DNA of 64,000 nucleotides, taken from positions 45,105,919-45,169,918 of the forward strand of contig NC_087065.1 of NCBI RefSeq assembly GCF_963678635.1. Reading direction: 5' to 3'. Position numbers and translations under genes: made by a program. Below the pieces are notes generated by a model. That model did no database searches and was not told the origin of the DNA. It worked only from the letters and a program-made list of their open reading frames with translations. Origin of the DNA: Symsagittifera roscoffensis. Lineage: Eukaryota; Xenacoelomorpha; Acoela; Convolutidae. Positions 45,331 to 57,149 of the stretch are shown in pieces; positions within the stretch are counted from its first letter, which is position 1, and the number at the start of each line of letters is the position of its first letter.

Positions 45331-46984
45331 CATACAAAAGACAAGCCATACTGTTGGTTCACCAAACTGTTGGTTCATCATACTGTTGGTAAGACATACT
45401 GTTGGTTCACCAAACTGTTGGTTCATCATACTGTTGGTAAGTCATACTGTTAATAACTCATACCTTTGGTAAGCCATACAAAAGACAAGCCATACTGTTG
45501 GTTCACCAAACTGTTGGTTCATCATACTGTTGGTAAGTCATACTGTTAATAACTCACACCTTTGGTAAGCCATACAAAAGACAAGCCATACTGTTGGTAA
45601 GCCATACTGTTGGCAAATCATACTGTTGGTAAATCAAACCGTTATAAAATCACATTGTTGTTAAGCCATACTGTTAGTAAATCATACCCTTGGTAAACCG
45701 TACGGTTGATAAGCCGCATTGCGCGTGAGCCATACTGTTGGTGAATCATATTCTTGGTAGATCATACCGTTGGTAAGCAATTTTGTTGGTAAGTCATGCT
45801 GCTGATAAGCCATGCTGTTGGTGAGCCAAAAAATTGGTAAGCCATACTGTTCGTGAGCCATACTGTTGGTAAACATTACTATTGGTGGATCATACCGTTG
45901 GTAAGCTATACTATTGGTAAGCCATACTAATGGTGAGCCATACTAATGGTGAGCCATACTGCTGGTGAGCCAAAATGTTAGATAGCCATAGTGTTGGCGA
46001 GACGTACTCTTCGAAATCCAAACTGTTGTTAAGCCATACTATTGAAAAATCATACCATTGGTAAGCCATACTGTGGTAAGCCATACTGTTTATTCATCAC
46101 ACTGTTGGTAGGTCGTACTGTTAAAAAATCATACCGTTGGTAAGCCATACTTTTGGTAAGGCAAACTGTTGGTAAGCCATACTGTTGGTTCGCCAAACTG
46201 TTGGTGCACCATACTGTTGGTAAATCAAACTGTTATTAACTCATACGGTTGGTAAGCCATACAAATGATAAGCCATACTGTTCGTAAGCCATACTGTTGG
46301 TAGCCCATACTGTTTGTAAATCATACTGTTAATAACATATACCGTTGGTAAGCCATACAAACGATAATCCATACTGTTCGTAAGCCATACTGTTGAAAAA
46401 TCATACCGTTGGTAAGCCATACTTTTGGTAAGGCAAACTGTTGGTAAGCCATACTGTTGGTTCGCCAAACTGTTGGTTCACCATACTGTTGGTAAATCAA
46501 ACTGTTATTAACTCATACGGTTGGTAAGCCATACAAATGATAAGCCATACTGTTCGTAAGCCATACTGTTGGTAGCCCATACTGTTTGTAAATCATACTG
46601 TTAATAACATATACCGTTGGTAAGGCATACAAATAATAAGCCATTTTAACCGTAAGCCATACTGTTGGTAAGCCATAATGTTGGTAAATTATTCTGTTGA
46701 TAAATCACACCGTTGGTAAACCACATTCTTGGTAAATCATACTGTTGGTAAATCATACCCTTGGTAAGCCGTACGGTTGATAAGACTTATTGCGCGTGAG
46801 CCGTACTGTTAGTAAGTCATATAGTTAATAACTCATACCGTTGGTAAGCCATAAAAAAGAGGAGCCATACTGTTCGTAAGCCATATTGTTGGCAATTGAT
46901 CTTGTTGATAAGCCATGGTATTGGTGAGCTAAACTGTTGGTTAGCCAAAAACACCGTTGCTAAGCCAGGAGCCAACGCTTTTAC

Positions 46985-48065
46985 GGTTTTTTTTTTCGAA
47001 AAGATCAGACGCTGAAAAACCATCAGAAAACTGTATAAAAACCGTATAGAAAACTGTATATAGAAAACTAAATAAAAAATTTCTAAAAAAAACAAGCTCT
47101 AGCGTGATTACATGCGTCTTCACCACCGCGATCCTAAAGATAAATTTTGTAAACAAAGAATGAAAAAAAATGTTTAAAAAATGCTAAAATAGAAAATTAT
47201 GAAAACAAAAATCAACTCAAAATAAAAAAACGAATACCGGCAGTTCTTGAACGTTCGCTCGGAAGTTACCGGCAAAGATAGAAAATCCAATTTGCCCAGG
47301 GCTCCTAAAGGTAATTGTGATAAAATCAATCAATACTTTGCAACAGTTGGGTCACAATTAAAGAAAAGTTTTAGCCAAAAACGTAATAGCTCTGAACAAA
47401 AACCCTATTTCTTTCTTTATGAAAAAAAATCAGTGAACTTGAAGTATCAAACTTTACAAACTGTTTTCCCGGCAAATTTTGCACAGACGCTTATGAGTTT
47501 AGTCTGATTGCGCTGAAAAAACTAAAATTTGCTGTTGTTTCAGCACTAATAAATATCCTCAACCTTTGCATAATGCACTCCAATTTTGCCGATGTTTTCA
47601 AGTTAGTTAAAATCGCTCCAATCCGCAAAAACATGTGCTTTCCCACGACCGGGAAACTTAAGACCCATTTCAAAATTTCCTACTCTAAAGAAAAGTTTTT
47701 GAGCGCTTGCTCTATAATTGCGTAACTGGTTATCTTAGAAAAATTCTATCTCTTTACGCCAAAATGGTTTGCTTTCAAACAAAAATTGTGAATTTTTGAT
47801 GCACTAATAGAGCTATCTCAAAGCGTTTGGGTCATCTGGAAAACAAATCTTAAAAATTTGTTGTAAGTTTTTTGGATTCAAAAAAGCGTTCAAAACAGTT
47901 GAGCTTTCTATCTTTTTCAAAAAACTTCACAGTTTGGGAATTAGAGGTAGAATTAACGACTTAAATAAATCCTGTGTGAACAAGAGAATTTAGCTTACTT
48001 TCATAGAGCTATTTACTTCGGAAATCAAAAATTTTGAGTATGGAGTTCCCCAAGGTTCTATCCTT
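46985..48065 (+). pseudogene. LINE reverse transcriptase fragment, copy 1
   Basis: Broken frames carry the N-terminal part of a non-LTR retrotransposon ORF2. An endonuclease-RT linker is followed by 'N-Q-Y-F-A-T-V-G' (about 47325-47355), 'F-K-L-V-K-I-A-P-I' and a degraded 'N-F-R-P-I-S' region (about 47595-47680). The box G-V-P-Q-G-S-I-L lies at 48042-48065. The frame is lost at that point to a GC-rich insertion. The copy is highly similar to 49355-50384. Confidence 0.65.
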
Positions 48066-48180
48066 GATGGGCGCGTGCCCACGACGCTAGATAAACCCAT
48101 TGAGAGGGGTAGGGGCCCCCTCGATGGGCGCGTGCCCACGACGCTATGTTAACCCATTGAGAGGGGGTAGGGCCCCCCTC
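48066..48180 (+). repeat. GC-rich 55-bp motif, two tandem copies
   Basis: Two direct copies of a unit containing TGGGCGCGTGCCCA (a near-palindrome), CGACGCTA and a GGGTAGGG(C/G)CCCCCT end. A single related copy lies at 50385-50445, after the same codon of the second LINE fragment. GC content stands out from everything nearby. Confidence 0.8.
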
Positions 48181-48680
48181 GGAAAATTTCAGCTTAAATT
48201 AAACAAATTTCAGCTTTAGTTGAAAATGGGCCTGAAAAACTTGATGAAAAAATAAGCGTTACAATAAAGATGATTAAGTTTCATTCTTTCAAGAAACTAT
48301 TGGGGAGGTATTTTGGATTGGAAAGCTGAACGTGTAGGTAGTCATACAGAGATATAATTATGATTCTCGAAAAAGTGTTAACAACACTTAGAAGTTGGTT
48401 GCCGCGAAGTAAAACAAAAGATGGAAGAAAATGAAATGCAGGTTGAAGTTACTCGAAAGAAGGATTTTCATAAAAAAGACAAAAACAGTTTTCCTTTCCT
48501 TTCTAAAGAAAAAGTTTCTCTAAATATAACCGTCTTTTCGTTTTTGTTTTGTTTCATTTAACTTTGCTTAATCAATGGTTTTCAAATCAGCAAAACCCTG
48601 AGGCTTATTCAAACACAAATACGAAAATTTAACCAAACCTTATTCAAACACGAAAAAATTAACCAAACCATATTTTTCTG

Positions 48681-49020
48681 TATCTTTCAAGAATTCTCCA
48701 TCACTTCAGTTACTTCAACCTGTATTTCAAAATTTCAAAATTTTATCTAATTAGCAGTGACCATCTTCTAAAGCTTGTTCACCATTTTTGTGAACCATAA
48801 TTCTGTTTACCTATACAATCGAAGCACATCAAAAATACGACAGCGTGTTATATATTAAATTTTACCAGACTTTTATTTTCCTGATAGCCCTAGAAAAACT
48901 TTTTTTTTGGCATGAAAACTGTCTACAAAAAATCACTATGAAACGATTAGTTGTTTTTTAATTTTCGACGCGCAGCTCTGCCAGTCCCTCCAAAAAAATG
49001 TTTCGAAAATCATGAGAGAG
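48681..49020 (+). repeat. Duplicated intron segment, copy 2
   Basis: Partner of 41461-41850, and directly upstream of the receptor exon at 49093. The exon itself is not part of the duplication. Confidence 0.7.
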
Positions 49021-49092
49021 CGTGTACGCTTCTTAAAAAACTTGCAGCATTCCAAAAAAAACTTCTGAATCACTGATTGATGTTTTTTACAG

Positions 49093-49229
49093 CAATGAAA
49101 ACAAAATGTGTGCAGTCGAAATACCAAAAACCCCAATAGGTGATCACTTTACTGTAAAATGTGAAACTAACTCCTCAGTTGATGCTGTGGAAGGAAATCC
49201 AAATCCATGTAGAGCTTTGAATGTTTTAT
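49093..49229 (+). CDS. Nicotinic receptor-type subunit, M3-M4 loop exon
   Basis: The acceptor TTTTTTACAG and donor GTGAGA bound 137 bp. One base completes the previous codon (phase fits the 37946 donor) and the exon ends one base into a codon completed by the next exon at 53168. It encodes a hydrophilic cytoplasmic stretch (N-E-N-K-M-C-A-V-E-I-P-K-T-P-I-G..., then Ser/Asn/Val/Glu-rich). No domain is expected here because M3-M4 loops diverge fast. The phase match on both sides is the main support. The reading frame would stay open past the donor by chance to 49348. Confidence 0.6.
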
Positions 49230-49354
49230 GTGAGAGGCTGGTTTTTTGCGACAACAAGAAAACCAGAAATAAAGCAAAAGATGGGACTTTATTAACAGCA
49301 ACTCGACTTGCAATAAACTCGATGAGTTGTTGGCTTGCGAAAACTTAGGGTTCG

Positions 49355-50384
49355 TTCCGGAAAAATCGGACACTGAAAAACTATCAGAAAACTGGATAAA
49401 AATTGAAAACTTCTGTAAACAAAAAAAAACAAGCTCTACCATGATTACATGCGTCTTAACCACCACGAGTTTAAAGATAATTTTTGTGAACAAAGAAATC
49501 AAAAAAAATGTTTAGAAAAGCTAAAAAAGAAAATTATGAAAACAAATTCAATTGCCAATAAAAAAACGAATGCAGGCAGTTCTTAAATGTTCGCTCGGAA
49601 TTTACCGGCAAAGATTAAAAAAAACCAAATTCTCTAAGGCTCCTAGAAGTATTTGTGATAAATTCAATCAAAACTTTGCAACAGTTGGGTCTCAAATAAA
49701 GAAAAGACGTAATAGCTCTAAACAAAAACTCAATTTCTTTGTTTCTGAAAATAATTAAGTGAAATTGAATTATCTAACATTAGAAACTGTTTTACCGAGA
49801 AATTTTGCACAGACGCTGATGAGTTTATTCTGTTTGCTCTAAAGAAACTGAAATTTGCTGTTGCACCAGCACTAACAAACATCCTCAACCTTTGCATAAT
49901 GCACTCCAATTTAACCGATGTTTTCAAGTTAAAATCGCTCCAATCCACAAAAACTGTGCTTTCTCACGACCGGGAAATTTCAGACCCATTTCAAAGTCTC
50001 GTACTCTAGAGAAACTTTTTGAGCGCTTGCTCTATACTTGCGTAACTGGTCATCTTAGAAAAATTCAATCTCCTTACGCCAAATCAGTTTGCTTTCAGAC
50101 GAAAATTGTGAATTTCTGATGCACTAATAGAGCTATCTCAAAGCCTTTGAGTCAACTGGGAGAACAAATCTAAAAAATTTATGTGCTTTTTTTTATTAAA
50201 AAAAGCGTTCAAAACAGTTGAGCCTTCTATCTTATTCAAAAAACCTCACAGTTTGGGAAATAGAGGGAGAGTTAATGACCTAAACAAATCCTGTTCGAAC
50301 AAAAGAAGTTAGTTTACTTTCATAGAGCTATTTACCTCGGAAATCAAAAATTTTGAGTTTGAAGTTCCGCAAGGTTATATTCTT
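49355..50384 (+). pseudogene. LINE reverse transcriptase fragment, copy 2
   Basis: Second copy of the fragment at 46985-48065, about 2.33-2.36 kb downstream. It keeps the linker, 'N-Q-N-F-A-T-V-G', an N-F-R-P-I-S box near 49975-49995 and E-V-P-Q-G-Y-I-L at 50361-50384. Then the same GC-rich motif begins. Many stops. Confidence 0.65.
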
Positions 50385-50445
50385 GATAGGCACGTGCCCA
50401 CGACGCTAAATAAACCCATTGAGAGGGGGTCGGGCCCCCTCGGAA
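50385..50445 (+). repeat. GC-rich motif, single copy
   Basis: Matches the tandem motif at 48066-48180 (GGCACGTGCCCACGACGCTA, GGGGTCGGGCCCCCTCGG) and occupies the equivalent position in the LINE reading frame. Confidence 0.8.
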
Positions 50446-51439
50446 CATTTGGCCAGTTTAACGTTCCTACTTTTTTTAAAAAAAATACTCAAAGACTCCC
50501 CGCTAGAGTTTCCCTGTTTTCTTTTTGCTTGCGACGCTAGACCCCGGAATTAATGGTAGTTTGTTAATGCCATTTTTTGATGGTTTTATTTTTAAGATGG
50601 GTTTTGGTCATTTTTGGCCTTTTCCCAACGAACCAAAAAAATGATTTTTTTTCTCAGTTTTCTCTAATTCAATAAGTTTTTTGGCATTGGTCAAGAAGAT
50701 ATCTCTAATAGTGCCTAAGAAATGTGGTGTGATATTTTAAACCGTTTGGCACAAATTTCTTTTGCTTTTGCGAAAACTAGAATTTTCATTTTTAGGACAG
50801 TCATCTATGGTTGTTAGCTGAAAATAATGGATTTTGATATCGAAAATGAATTTCCCGTTCAAAAAATTGAAGTTGTTTTAAGCAAAAGAACTGAAAATTT
50901 CTTTTTTTTTGGGTTTTTTGTTCTATAATTTGTTCATTTGGCAATTTTACCGAAAATTGTAGGAAAAAAGAGAAATTTGAATTTGAATCTGTGCTACATG
51001 AGCTTCAGTAGCTTAGGTGACATAAAGCAAGCAAGAAAGCCTGAACTAATAACATGCATTGTAAGCTGCCGCAATTGCTCATAATTTTTTGCAAAAATAA
51101 AAAAACTGCTGAAACTATTACAAAAAAAAACTGAAACAAAATGAAAAGTTTTTTTTTAAAAACAATTTTGAGTTCACAATCTTGCAGGATGTTTTTTGGG
51201 CCCTTTAGTACCCAGAAGAGGAGCATCAGACTCGCAATAATTCAAAAGACGGGAATTAAAAGTTTTTGTTGGTTTGTTAAACCATCATGTCCAGTTTTGT
51301 GCGCCCGAAGGGTGCATTTGTCATGCAAAAGCGTTTTCAGCTGCCCTGCCATCCAGTCAAAGTTGCCGGAGTGAGCGCATGCGAATATTCAAAAGGGAAA
51401 TACATAAAAAATTATGCCAAGGTAGGGAGGGTGGGACGC

Positions 51440-52372
51440 ATACTTGACTGGCTAGGTCCCCTACTCTTCATCATTTACATGAAAGATTTTAATACGTTGA
51501 CACGTGTTGCAACCACCTGCACACTATTATTTACGCGGACGATACAGCTTTGATAATTAAACCAGACAACGAAACGCTGCATGCTGAACTGCATGACCTA
51601 AACAATTGGTTAATTGAAAACAAGCTATCCCTTAACAATGACAAAACTAAACTGGTTAAATTCACAAAGGTAAAAAAAATCAAAAAGTCAACAAAAAGGG
51701 GGATTAAATAGAATAGTTTTCAAATTTTAAATACTTGGTATGTGCTTAGAATGCAAACTGAACTACGTTGAGCACATAGAAGTACTCAGGAAAAAACTAT
51801 GTCATTTCTCCGAAAATTTTCACTAATTAAGGTAAACCTTAAATTCAAAACAACTAGAAAGAGCATACAAAAGTTGCGTCTAACCAATAGTTCAATATGG
51901 TGTTCTGCTTTACAGAACAGCTAGTAAGACTAAGACAATTGACCTAGAAAAAATACGTCGTAGGTCAATTCGGGTAATGTTTCATAAAAAAAAAAATTCA
52001 GTAGAAAAAATTATGTTTCAACTTAATGTATATTCAATACAGAACTTACATCGATATGAAATTTTGAAGCTTTCAAGCAAAATATTATATAGTGATAAAA
52101 TTGAAAATGCAGTAACACCTTTTCTAAACAAAAAAGATCTGGATAAGCTCGCTAGCAGTCAAACTTATTCACAAAAATTATGCTCGAGGCAAAACGCTTT
52201 GACGATTGATCAAGCTTTAAGTTTGCGGAATAGGTCTTTCCTTAAACATTTCAATTTCGTTTTTAAAAACTATCTGAATTTTATGAAAAATCGTTCAAAG
52301 GGCAGTTCGGACCATTTTCATCATCACTTTCTTGATCGTTATTTTCTGGGTTATTCGGTTTTCTACCTATAA
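51440..52372 (+). pseudogene. LINE reverse transcriptase C-terminal part
   Basis: Opens with G-P-L-L-F-I-I-Y, exactly the residues expected after the G-S-I-L box that ends the fragment at 50384. It continues to the catalytic Y-A-D-D-T (51532-51546), 'N-N-W-L-I-E-N-K-L-S-L-N' and a thumb/C-terminal part, including an open frame 51977-52372. With 49355-50384 it would make one element split by about 1.06 kb. CR1/jockey-type by motif order; frameshifts at about 51515 and 51700 disable it. Confidence 0.65.
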
Positions 52373-52375
52373 ATT

Positions 52376-53167
52376 TTGTGGACTTAAACTAGGACTGTTA
52401 TTCTAATTGTACTGTTGTTTTCTCGAAGCATGGGTCCTTCTTTTTGTAAATTTATTTGGTCCTTCTTCTATAAAACTGCTAAAATAACTATAAAAAACTT
52501 ATGAATGTTTTTCCCATTCTGAGTAAAAACTATAAAATTGCTCCTAGGCCTATTTGTAGGCTTACGTTAATAAGGTTTTTAATTACAATACACAAAGACT
52601 TCATCATTGAGGGTGTTGATTTGATTCTTGAGCTTTTCTATGGTATGCCCCATTGAGTATACTACACAATTTCAGCGTAATTGTTCCTACTTGCAAAGAA
52701 AATGACCAATTTTTCCGCTCGGGGTGATTGTTCAGTTTCCAGAAAAGTTCGACTTTTTATCCAGCCAACTTTTGCGGAATTATTTCAAACGATCAAATTT
52801 AAAAAGATGTTTCACAGTGATCACTTTTCCTGAAATTTAAGGGCGTTTGAAAATTAGCAAGCCTCAACTCATTTTTAAATAATTTCTGAGTCGAATTAGT
52901 TTGCTGCCGACGCGACGCGTTAATAAAAACTTAGAAAAATTTAGGCGAATTGTTGATTTTGAGCCCAAAGCATTGAAATTATTTAGACTGTATAAATATA
53001 TTCCGTCAAAAATCGGTAATTGAAAACTAGATCTTGTCTGGAAAAAAAACCACCCGTGCAGAAAATTTCCTCAAAAAAATGGAACAAAAATTTGTAGAGT
53101 ACTGCATACCATTCTAGCTCGATAAAAGTTATATTACGACAAATTGATTTTCTGCATTATTTTTCAG
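52376..53167. other. Intron with two opposed family A remnants
   Basis: About 52685-52870 reads as the right part of family A on the - strand (CGCTCGGGGTGATT, TTCGACTTTTTATCCAGCC). About 52960-53092 reads as the right part on the + strand (CCGTCAAAAATCGG, AACCACCCGTGCAGAAA). The central TIR-like and hairpin ends are lost. Confidence 0.45.
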
Positions 53168-53550
53168 CAAATGACAGTGTTCCTAATGGAGGAATATGCT
53201 CAAAGCAGACCAACGGAAAAACGAGCTTTGAAGGGGAACTAAAAAACGAAAAAGCTTCTACCAATCACAGTTTTGGCAGGAAGAGTTCTGAAGGGACCAC
53301 TGAGAGGACGCTGTTTCAGAGCGACAGCCTTGCAAACAACGAAGTTAGATCGCACTCTCTGTCAGAAGCACTGGATAAACTTCGCATTTCACTCGAAAAA
53401 CTGGACTCTCGAAAGCGCCCCTTGAAAACAGATTGGATGAAACTTGCCGAGACTATAGACAAGATCATGGCTATCACGTACATCACTATTTATTCCATGA
53501 CTCTGACCTATCTCGTTCTTGCTCTGAAACCTGCTATCTATTTGCCATGA
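53168..53550 (+). CDS. Nicotinic receptor-type subunit, last exon with M4 and stop
   Basis: The acceptor ATTTTTCAG opens 383 bp: two bases completing a Ser codon from the 49229 donor, then 126 codons and TGA 53548-53550. A hydrophilic, Ser/Lys-rich loop leads to an amphipathic helix (D-W-M-K-L-A-E-T-I-D-K), the MA helix seen before M4. A hydrophobic M4 of about 22 residues follows ('I-T-Y-I-T-I-Y-S-M-T-L-T-Y-L-V-L-A-L') with a short tail K-P-A-I-Y-L-P. This is the expected end of a Cys-loop subunit, topology extracellular C terminus. Confidence 0.8.
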
Positions 53551-53734
53551 TTCATCTTCACCGCCATCCTAATCGTCCTCAAATATCGCCTGTCGCCATA
53601 TATTTTTATTGTAGACTTATATTCGTTTCAATTATTAGAGTTTCGCACCCATATCTTGCTATTCATTTTTAAAAATGCGCGAGTGAATATTCACATCAAT
53701 ATTACTCACCGCAAACTTTCATAATTGCTTGAAG

Positions 53735-53858
53735 CTAGGGCTGATTCAGGGGGGACGCTCCATTCCCCTTTGGTCGATCAAAAAAAAGGTCGACAAAACC
53801 TTCTAAAACTTTTTTGAAAACTCGACCCTTCCTCGATAAAAACCTAAATCCGCCCCTG
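53735..53858 (+). mobile_element. Family B MITE, copy 10, internally deleted
   Basis: Only 124 bp long but with both ends (CTAGGGCTGATTCAGG and CTAAATCCGCCCCTG). Flanks GCTTGAAG (53727-53734) and GCTGGAAG (53859-53866) agree at seven of eight positions. Confidence 0.8.
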
Positions 53859-53866
53859 GCTGGAAG

Positions 53867-54710
53867 CAAACATGTTCTATATATTAGCTCTATTCAAGTA
53901 GATATAATTCGCTGTTGGGACATAAGAAAAATTGAATACACACATGATATTTTCCTAAATAATAAATAAATTTTTCTGTCATCAGTTTTGAAGCAAGTAT
54001 TGGTGACTCATGACACAAAAAATGACGCAGTTAAACATCCCAAAAAATGTTATCTAAAAACTGTTGTAAGCAAAAATTAACAGCTCGGAAAACCCAATTT
54101 TTCCAGGCAATTTTAGGTGATAAAAAATTTTGAGGTAAGTTAGCAAACCAATGCACCAGAAAACGAACGCGGACAAGATTCATTACAAAAAATCAAAACA
54201 AATGGTTGTATAAACTACAAAAAAACTTTGGAACTTCATTTGAAAAACAATGGTTCTTGCTATGGCTTAAAATTTTTCAAATCATAACTCTAGATAGAAC
54301 TTGATCAATTTAGTAAGCCGCTGAATACTTTTTTGAGTACAATGTTAATTACCTCGGTTCAATGACCAAGGAAATTACTACCGATTCAGTTTACTGAGCT
54401 AGTAAATTAATTGCATAAATTTAAGCGTGGATAAAATTAAAAAAAAATTTACTAGATCCTTGTAAATTTAAATCCTCTGAAACAGAAAAACGAATTACTT
54501 AAAACATCATTTTTTCTAAAGTTATAAAACAAACCAGAACCTTCGTTTGAGGGCAAAACTTGAACTTTTCGAAGGTAGCTTTCAGTGTTTCAAGTAATTT
54601 TTTTTCCAAATTGTTGATAACAACTTTGGGGAAACTGAATCTAATAAAAACTTCTCTTACACCTCATATGTGAAGGAAAAGTGATACACTAGCATCTACT
54701 GAATCATTAT
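53867..54710. other. No recognisable gene
   Basis: AT-rich intergenic sequence downstream of the receptor's stop codon. Nothing beyond short chance ORFs. Confidence 0.4.
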
Positions 54711-54712
54711 TA

Positions 54713-54894
54713 CTCCGACTTTCGAAGATGGCAGCATACTTGTGCTAGTCGTGGATTTTTCACAGACAAATTTCGACTTTTTCTCTAGCTATTTTTGACG
54801 GATTTTTTGCCCCAAAAAGTTTGATCGAAGCAAACCTTATTCCATGGACATTAAAAAGCAGCGCTTTGCCCCGGTACGAGCAGTCTTGTTTGGA
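54713..54894 (-). mobile_element. Family A element, copy 7, internally deleted
   Basis: Both ends are present (CTCCGACTTTCGAAG on the + strand left, CCGGTACGAGCAGTCTTGT right) with most of the middle lost, leaving about 180 bp. Confidence 0.7.
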
Positions 54895-55009
54895 TTATAT
54901 AGAAGGCTTTGATGAAATTCGAAATGAGTTCTGAGCCGGATTATTTGGTCGCTTTCGATGCGCGTAAATAAACAACTAGCAATGTCTAACGCGTCCGAAA
55001 CCCAGTGTT

Positions 55010-55192
55010 GCCAAATTGACTTTTTCTCAACCCAATTATTTTTTATATTATAATAACAGGTGAAACATCTTTTCGAATTTGATCTCAGAGAATCAAAACT
55101 TTATTCTATAAAAATCATCCGTCAAAAAGATCAAGTTGTCCGAAAAAACACCCGAGAACAAATACTCCGTCATTTTCTTTGACAGTCGGAAC
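55010..55192 (+). mobile_element. Family A element, right half
   Basis: Contains AACAGGTGAAACATCTTTTCG, CCGTCAAAAA, CACCCGAGAACAAATACTCCG and the AGTCGGAACAA terminus. The left half is absent. Confidence 0.65.
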
Positions 55193-55499
55193 AATAAAAA
55201 CACAGGAGCAAAACTGCTCTGCGCAAAAATACACATGCGAAAAACATAAGCCTGCAAATGACACATAATAATGGCGGATAAAATCAACAATCTGCTAAGT
55301 AAAAAAAGATCTTTGGACAAACTGTTTCGCCACAAAGACGTAAAGAAAAAAATTTTTACAGAATTTTGAAAACTTATCAGGTGGCAAACAATTTCACTAT
55401 TTGAGCGGACAAAACTTGAGATCATTTCGTCAGTTCAAATTGAGATTTACGCAAGTATATATCTATACTTTTGTAGCTCCAAATTTCTTGGTAAAAAAC

Positions 55500-57080
55500 A
55501 TAGTTCGTATAAACTGTTTTTGAAAAGCAAATTTAAAAATCAGACCATCAAAAAACGACCACACATTTTAAGTAAGTGTCAAAATGAAATCGAAACATTT
55601 AAACATAGACAACTGACAGCTGGAAAAGAGAAGTTAACGCGAGAAAACTGTAAAAAAACTGACTGGTTTTTTCAAAAACCTTCAGCTTCTGAATTTCGGG
55701 GAAAAAATAGATGGCTTTAAAACTTTCAATTTGTAGAACATTTTATGATGAACAGTTTTTGTTGAATATAACCTAACTGGAGAAAACTGGATCAACAGGT
55801 AAAAATTTTTCTTTTGCTCGGAAATCTGATAATTAATTACCAATTTCGAAATTAGAATTCTATCACGTTTTTTACTGTTCGATATTGGAGTTTGCATTCC
55901 TTTGAACAGTGGAAATGCACTGAATTTAAAAGGAAATCACAAGTCAAACCGCGAAAAATCAACATTGAGCGTGAACAAATTTTAAGATTCTTTCCTGAAA
56001 AAATACAAGAACAACATAAGAGTACTCACTACGTTCATTACTCTTAATAAAACAGGATTTGAAAGTTTTCCACATTTTGATATTTCTTTTTTATTCAGAT
56101 ATTTGGCTACGAACACCCAAAATTTAGTTCCATTGTCTTTTATGAATTCGCTACCATGCGGCTCCCAAGTTGAGCCATTTATTATTTTTTAACAAAATTT
56201 CGCCGAAGAAATTATTTAGTACATCCCAATTTTCACAATCTAGCCATTCAAAAGGTGAGGAATTCTATCAAAAGTTCAAACTGATTTAACTTAGCCAACA
56301 GATTGATTATTTTCCTCGTTAGCAACACAATTATGAGAAAACAGAACAAAATGTTGTTTGAGGTTAACGGCTCAGATCAGACAAAATTAAGGTTTCTGCT
56401 TTCGCTTCTAAAAAAATCTCAATTTGTTCCATGGCTTGTTTGTTTTTGGAGAAATAATGCTCATGGAATTATTTTTACATGCCTTTACAAACACCAATTT
56501 TCTCGTCCTGCGTCCAAAGTTACAGAATTTTATCTGCAATTTTAACTTGATTGACATTGTCTCTAGACTGATTAGCTCCACTTTCTTTCCATTATGAGAA
56601 AAAATTAGCTCGAGAAAAAACTTACGCAAAATTGAAAGATCAGCCAGTCAAAAAAAGATTACATGACCTAAATACTTATGTGAATACGTGAAAAAAGAAA
56701 AGACTCAGACAAAAATCGGCTCAAGGCTCACTGAGTTCCGTGAACATTTTTTTTGGCACTTTCTGTATCAACTCAACACAATTTGAGCAAACTGGGCCAA
56801 AATACATTTTTCTTTTTCGCTGCGAAACTTAATGATTAAAACCCTCTATCGAAACTAACACTCACTCATGTTTTTTGCGCCATGTTCACTTTTTGCGCCA
56901 TGTTCACATCTCACAGAGATTGTTAAAAGTAAAAAGCTTTTTAAGAAAACAAAAAAATTAAATCCAACTGCTAAATTATAAATTTGACCGTGACTAACTT
57001 CAAAACTGTTTCCTGAAGGAAAGCAATCCAAACAGATTTTTTTTGCTTCGTTTATTGACACCGAACAAAAATACGGAGTA
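55500..57080. other. Gene-free region with family C-like repeats
   Basis: AT-rich sequence in which 55500-56060 and 56150-56700 show loose similarity to 36230-37030. A 14-bp phrase TTTTTGCGCCATGTTCAC occurs twice in tandem at about 56871-56905. No coding exon seen. Confidence 0.35.
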
Positions 57081-57149
57081 TACATTAAAAAGAAACCATA
57101 GCGGTCAATTTGTTCTGATTATTTTTTTGCGATTCACAGTATTTATAAA

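Larger units (their letters stand above)
41863..46965. repeat. 16-bp minisatellite array, about 5.1 kb
   Basis: Tandem degenerate repeats of GGTAAGCCATACTGTT (+ strand), roughly 300 units. Variants such as AAATCATACCGTTGGT and GAGCCATACTGTTCGT alternate. Because 16 is not a multiple of three, a perfect unit reads N-S-M-A-Y-Q-Q-Y-G-L-P-T-V-W-L-T with no stop on the - strand. That explains the open frames of up to 147 codons there. I do not regard these as genes. The array lies in the 11-kb intron between receptor exons. Confidence 0.95.

Noticed and set aside
41863-46965. CRISPR-like array
   Set aside because: Repeats are contiguous 16-bp units with no spacers, in an animal intron.
49230-49348. 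Extension of the loop exon to the end of its open frame
   Set aside because: The GTGAGA donor at 49230 gives the phase needed to join the M4 exon; the remaining open sequence is intronic by that logic.
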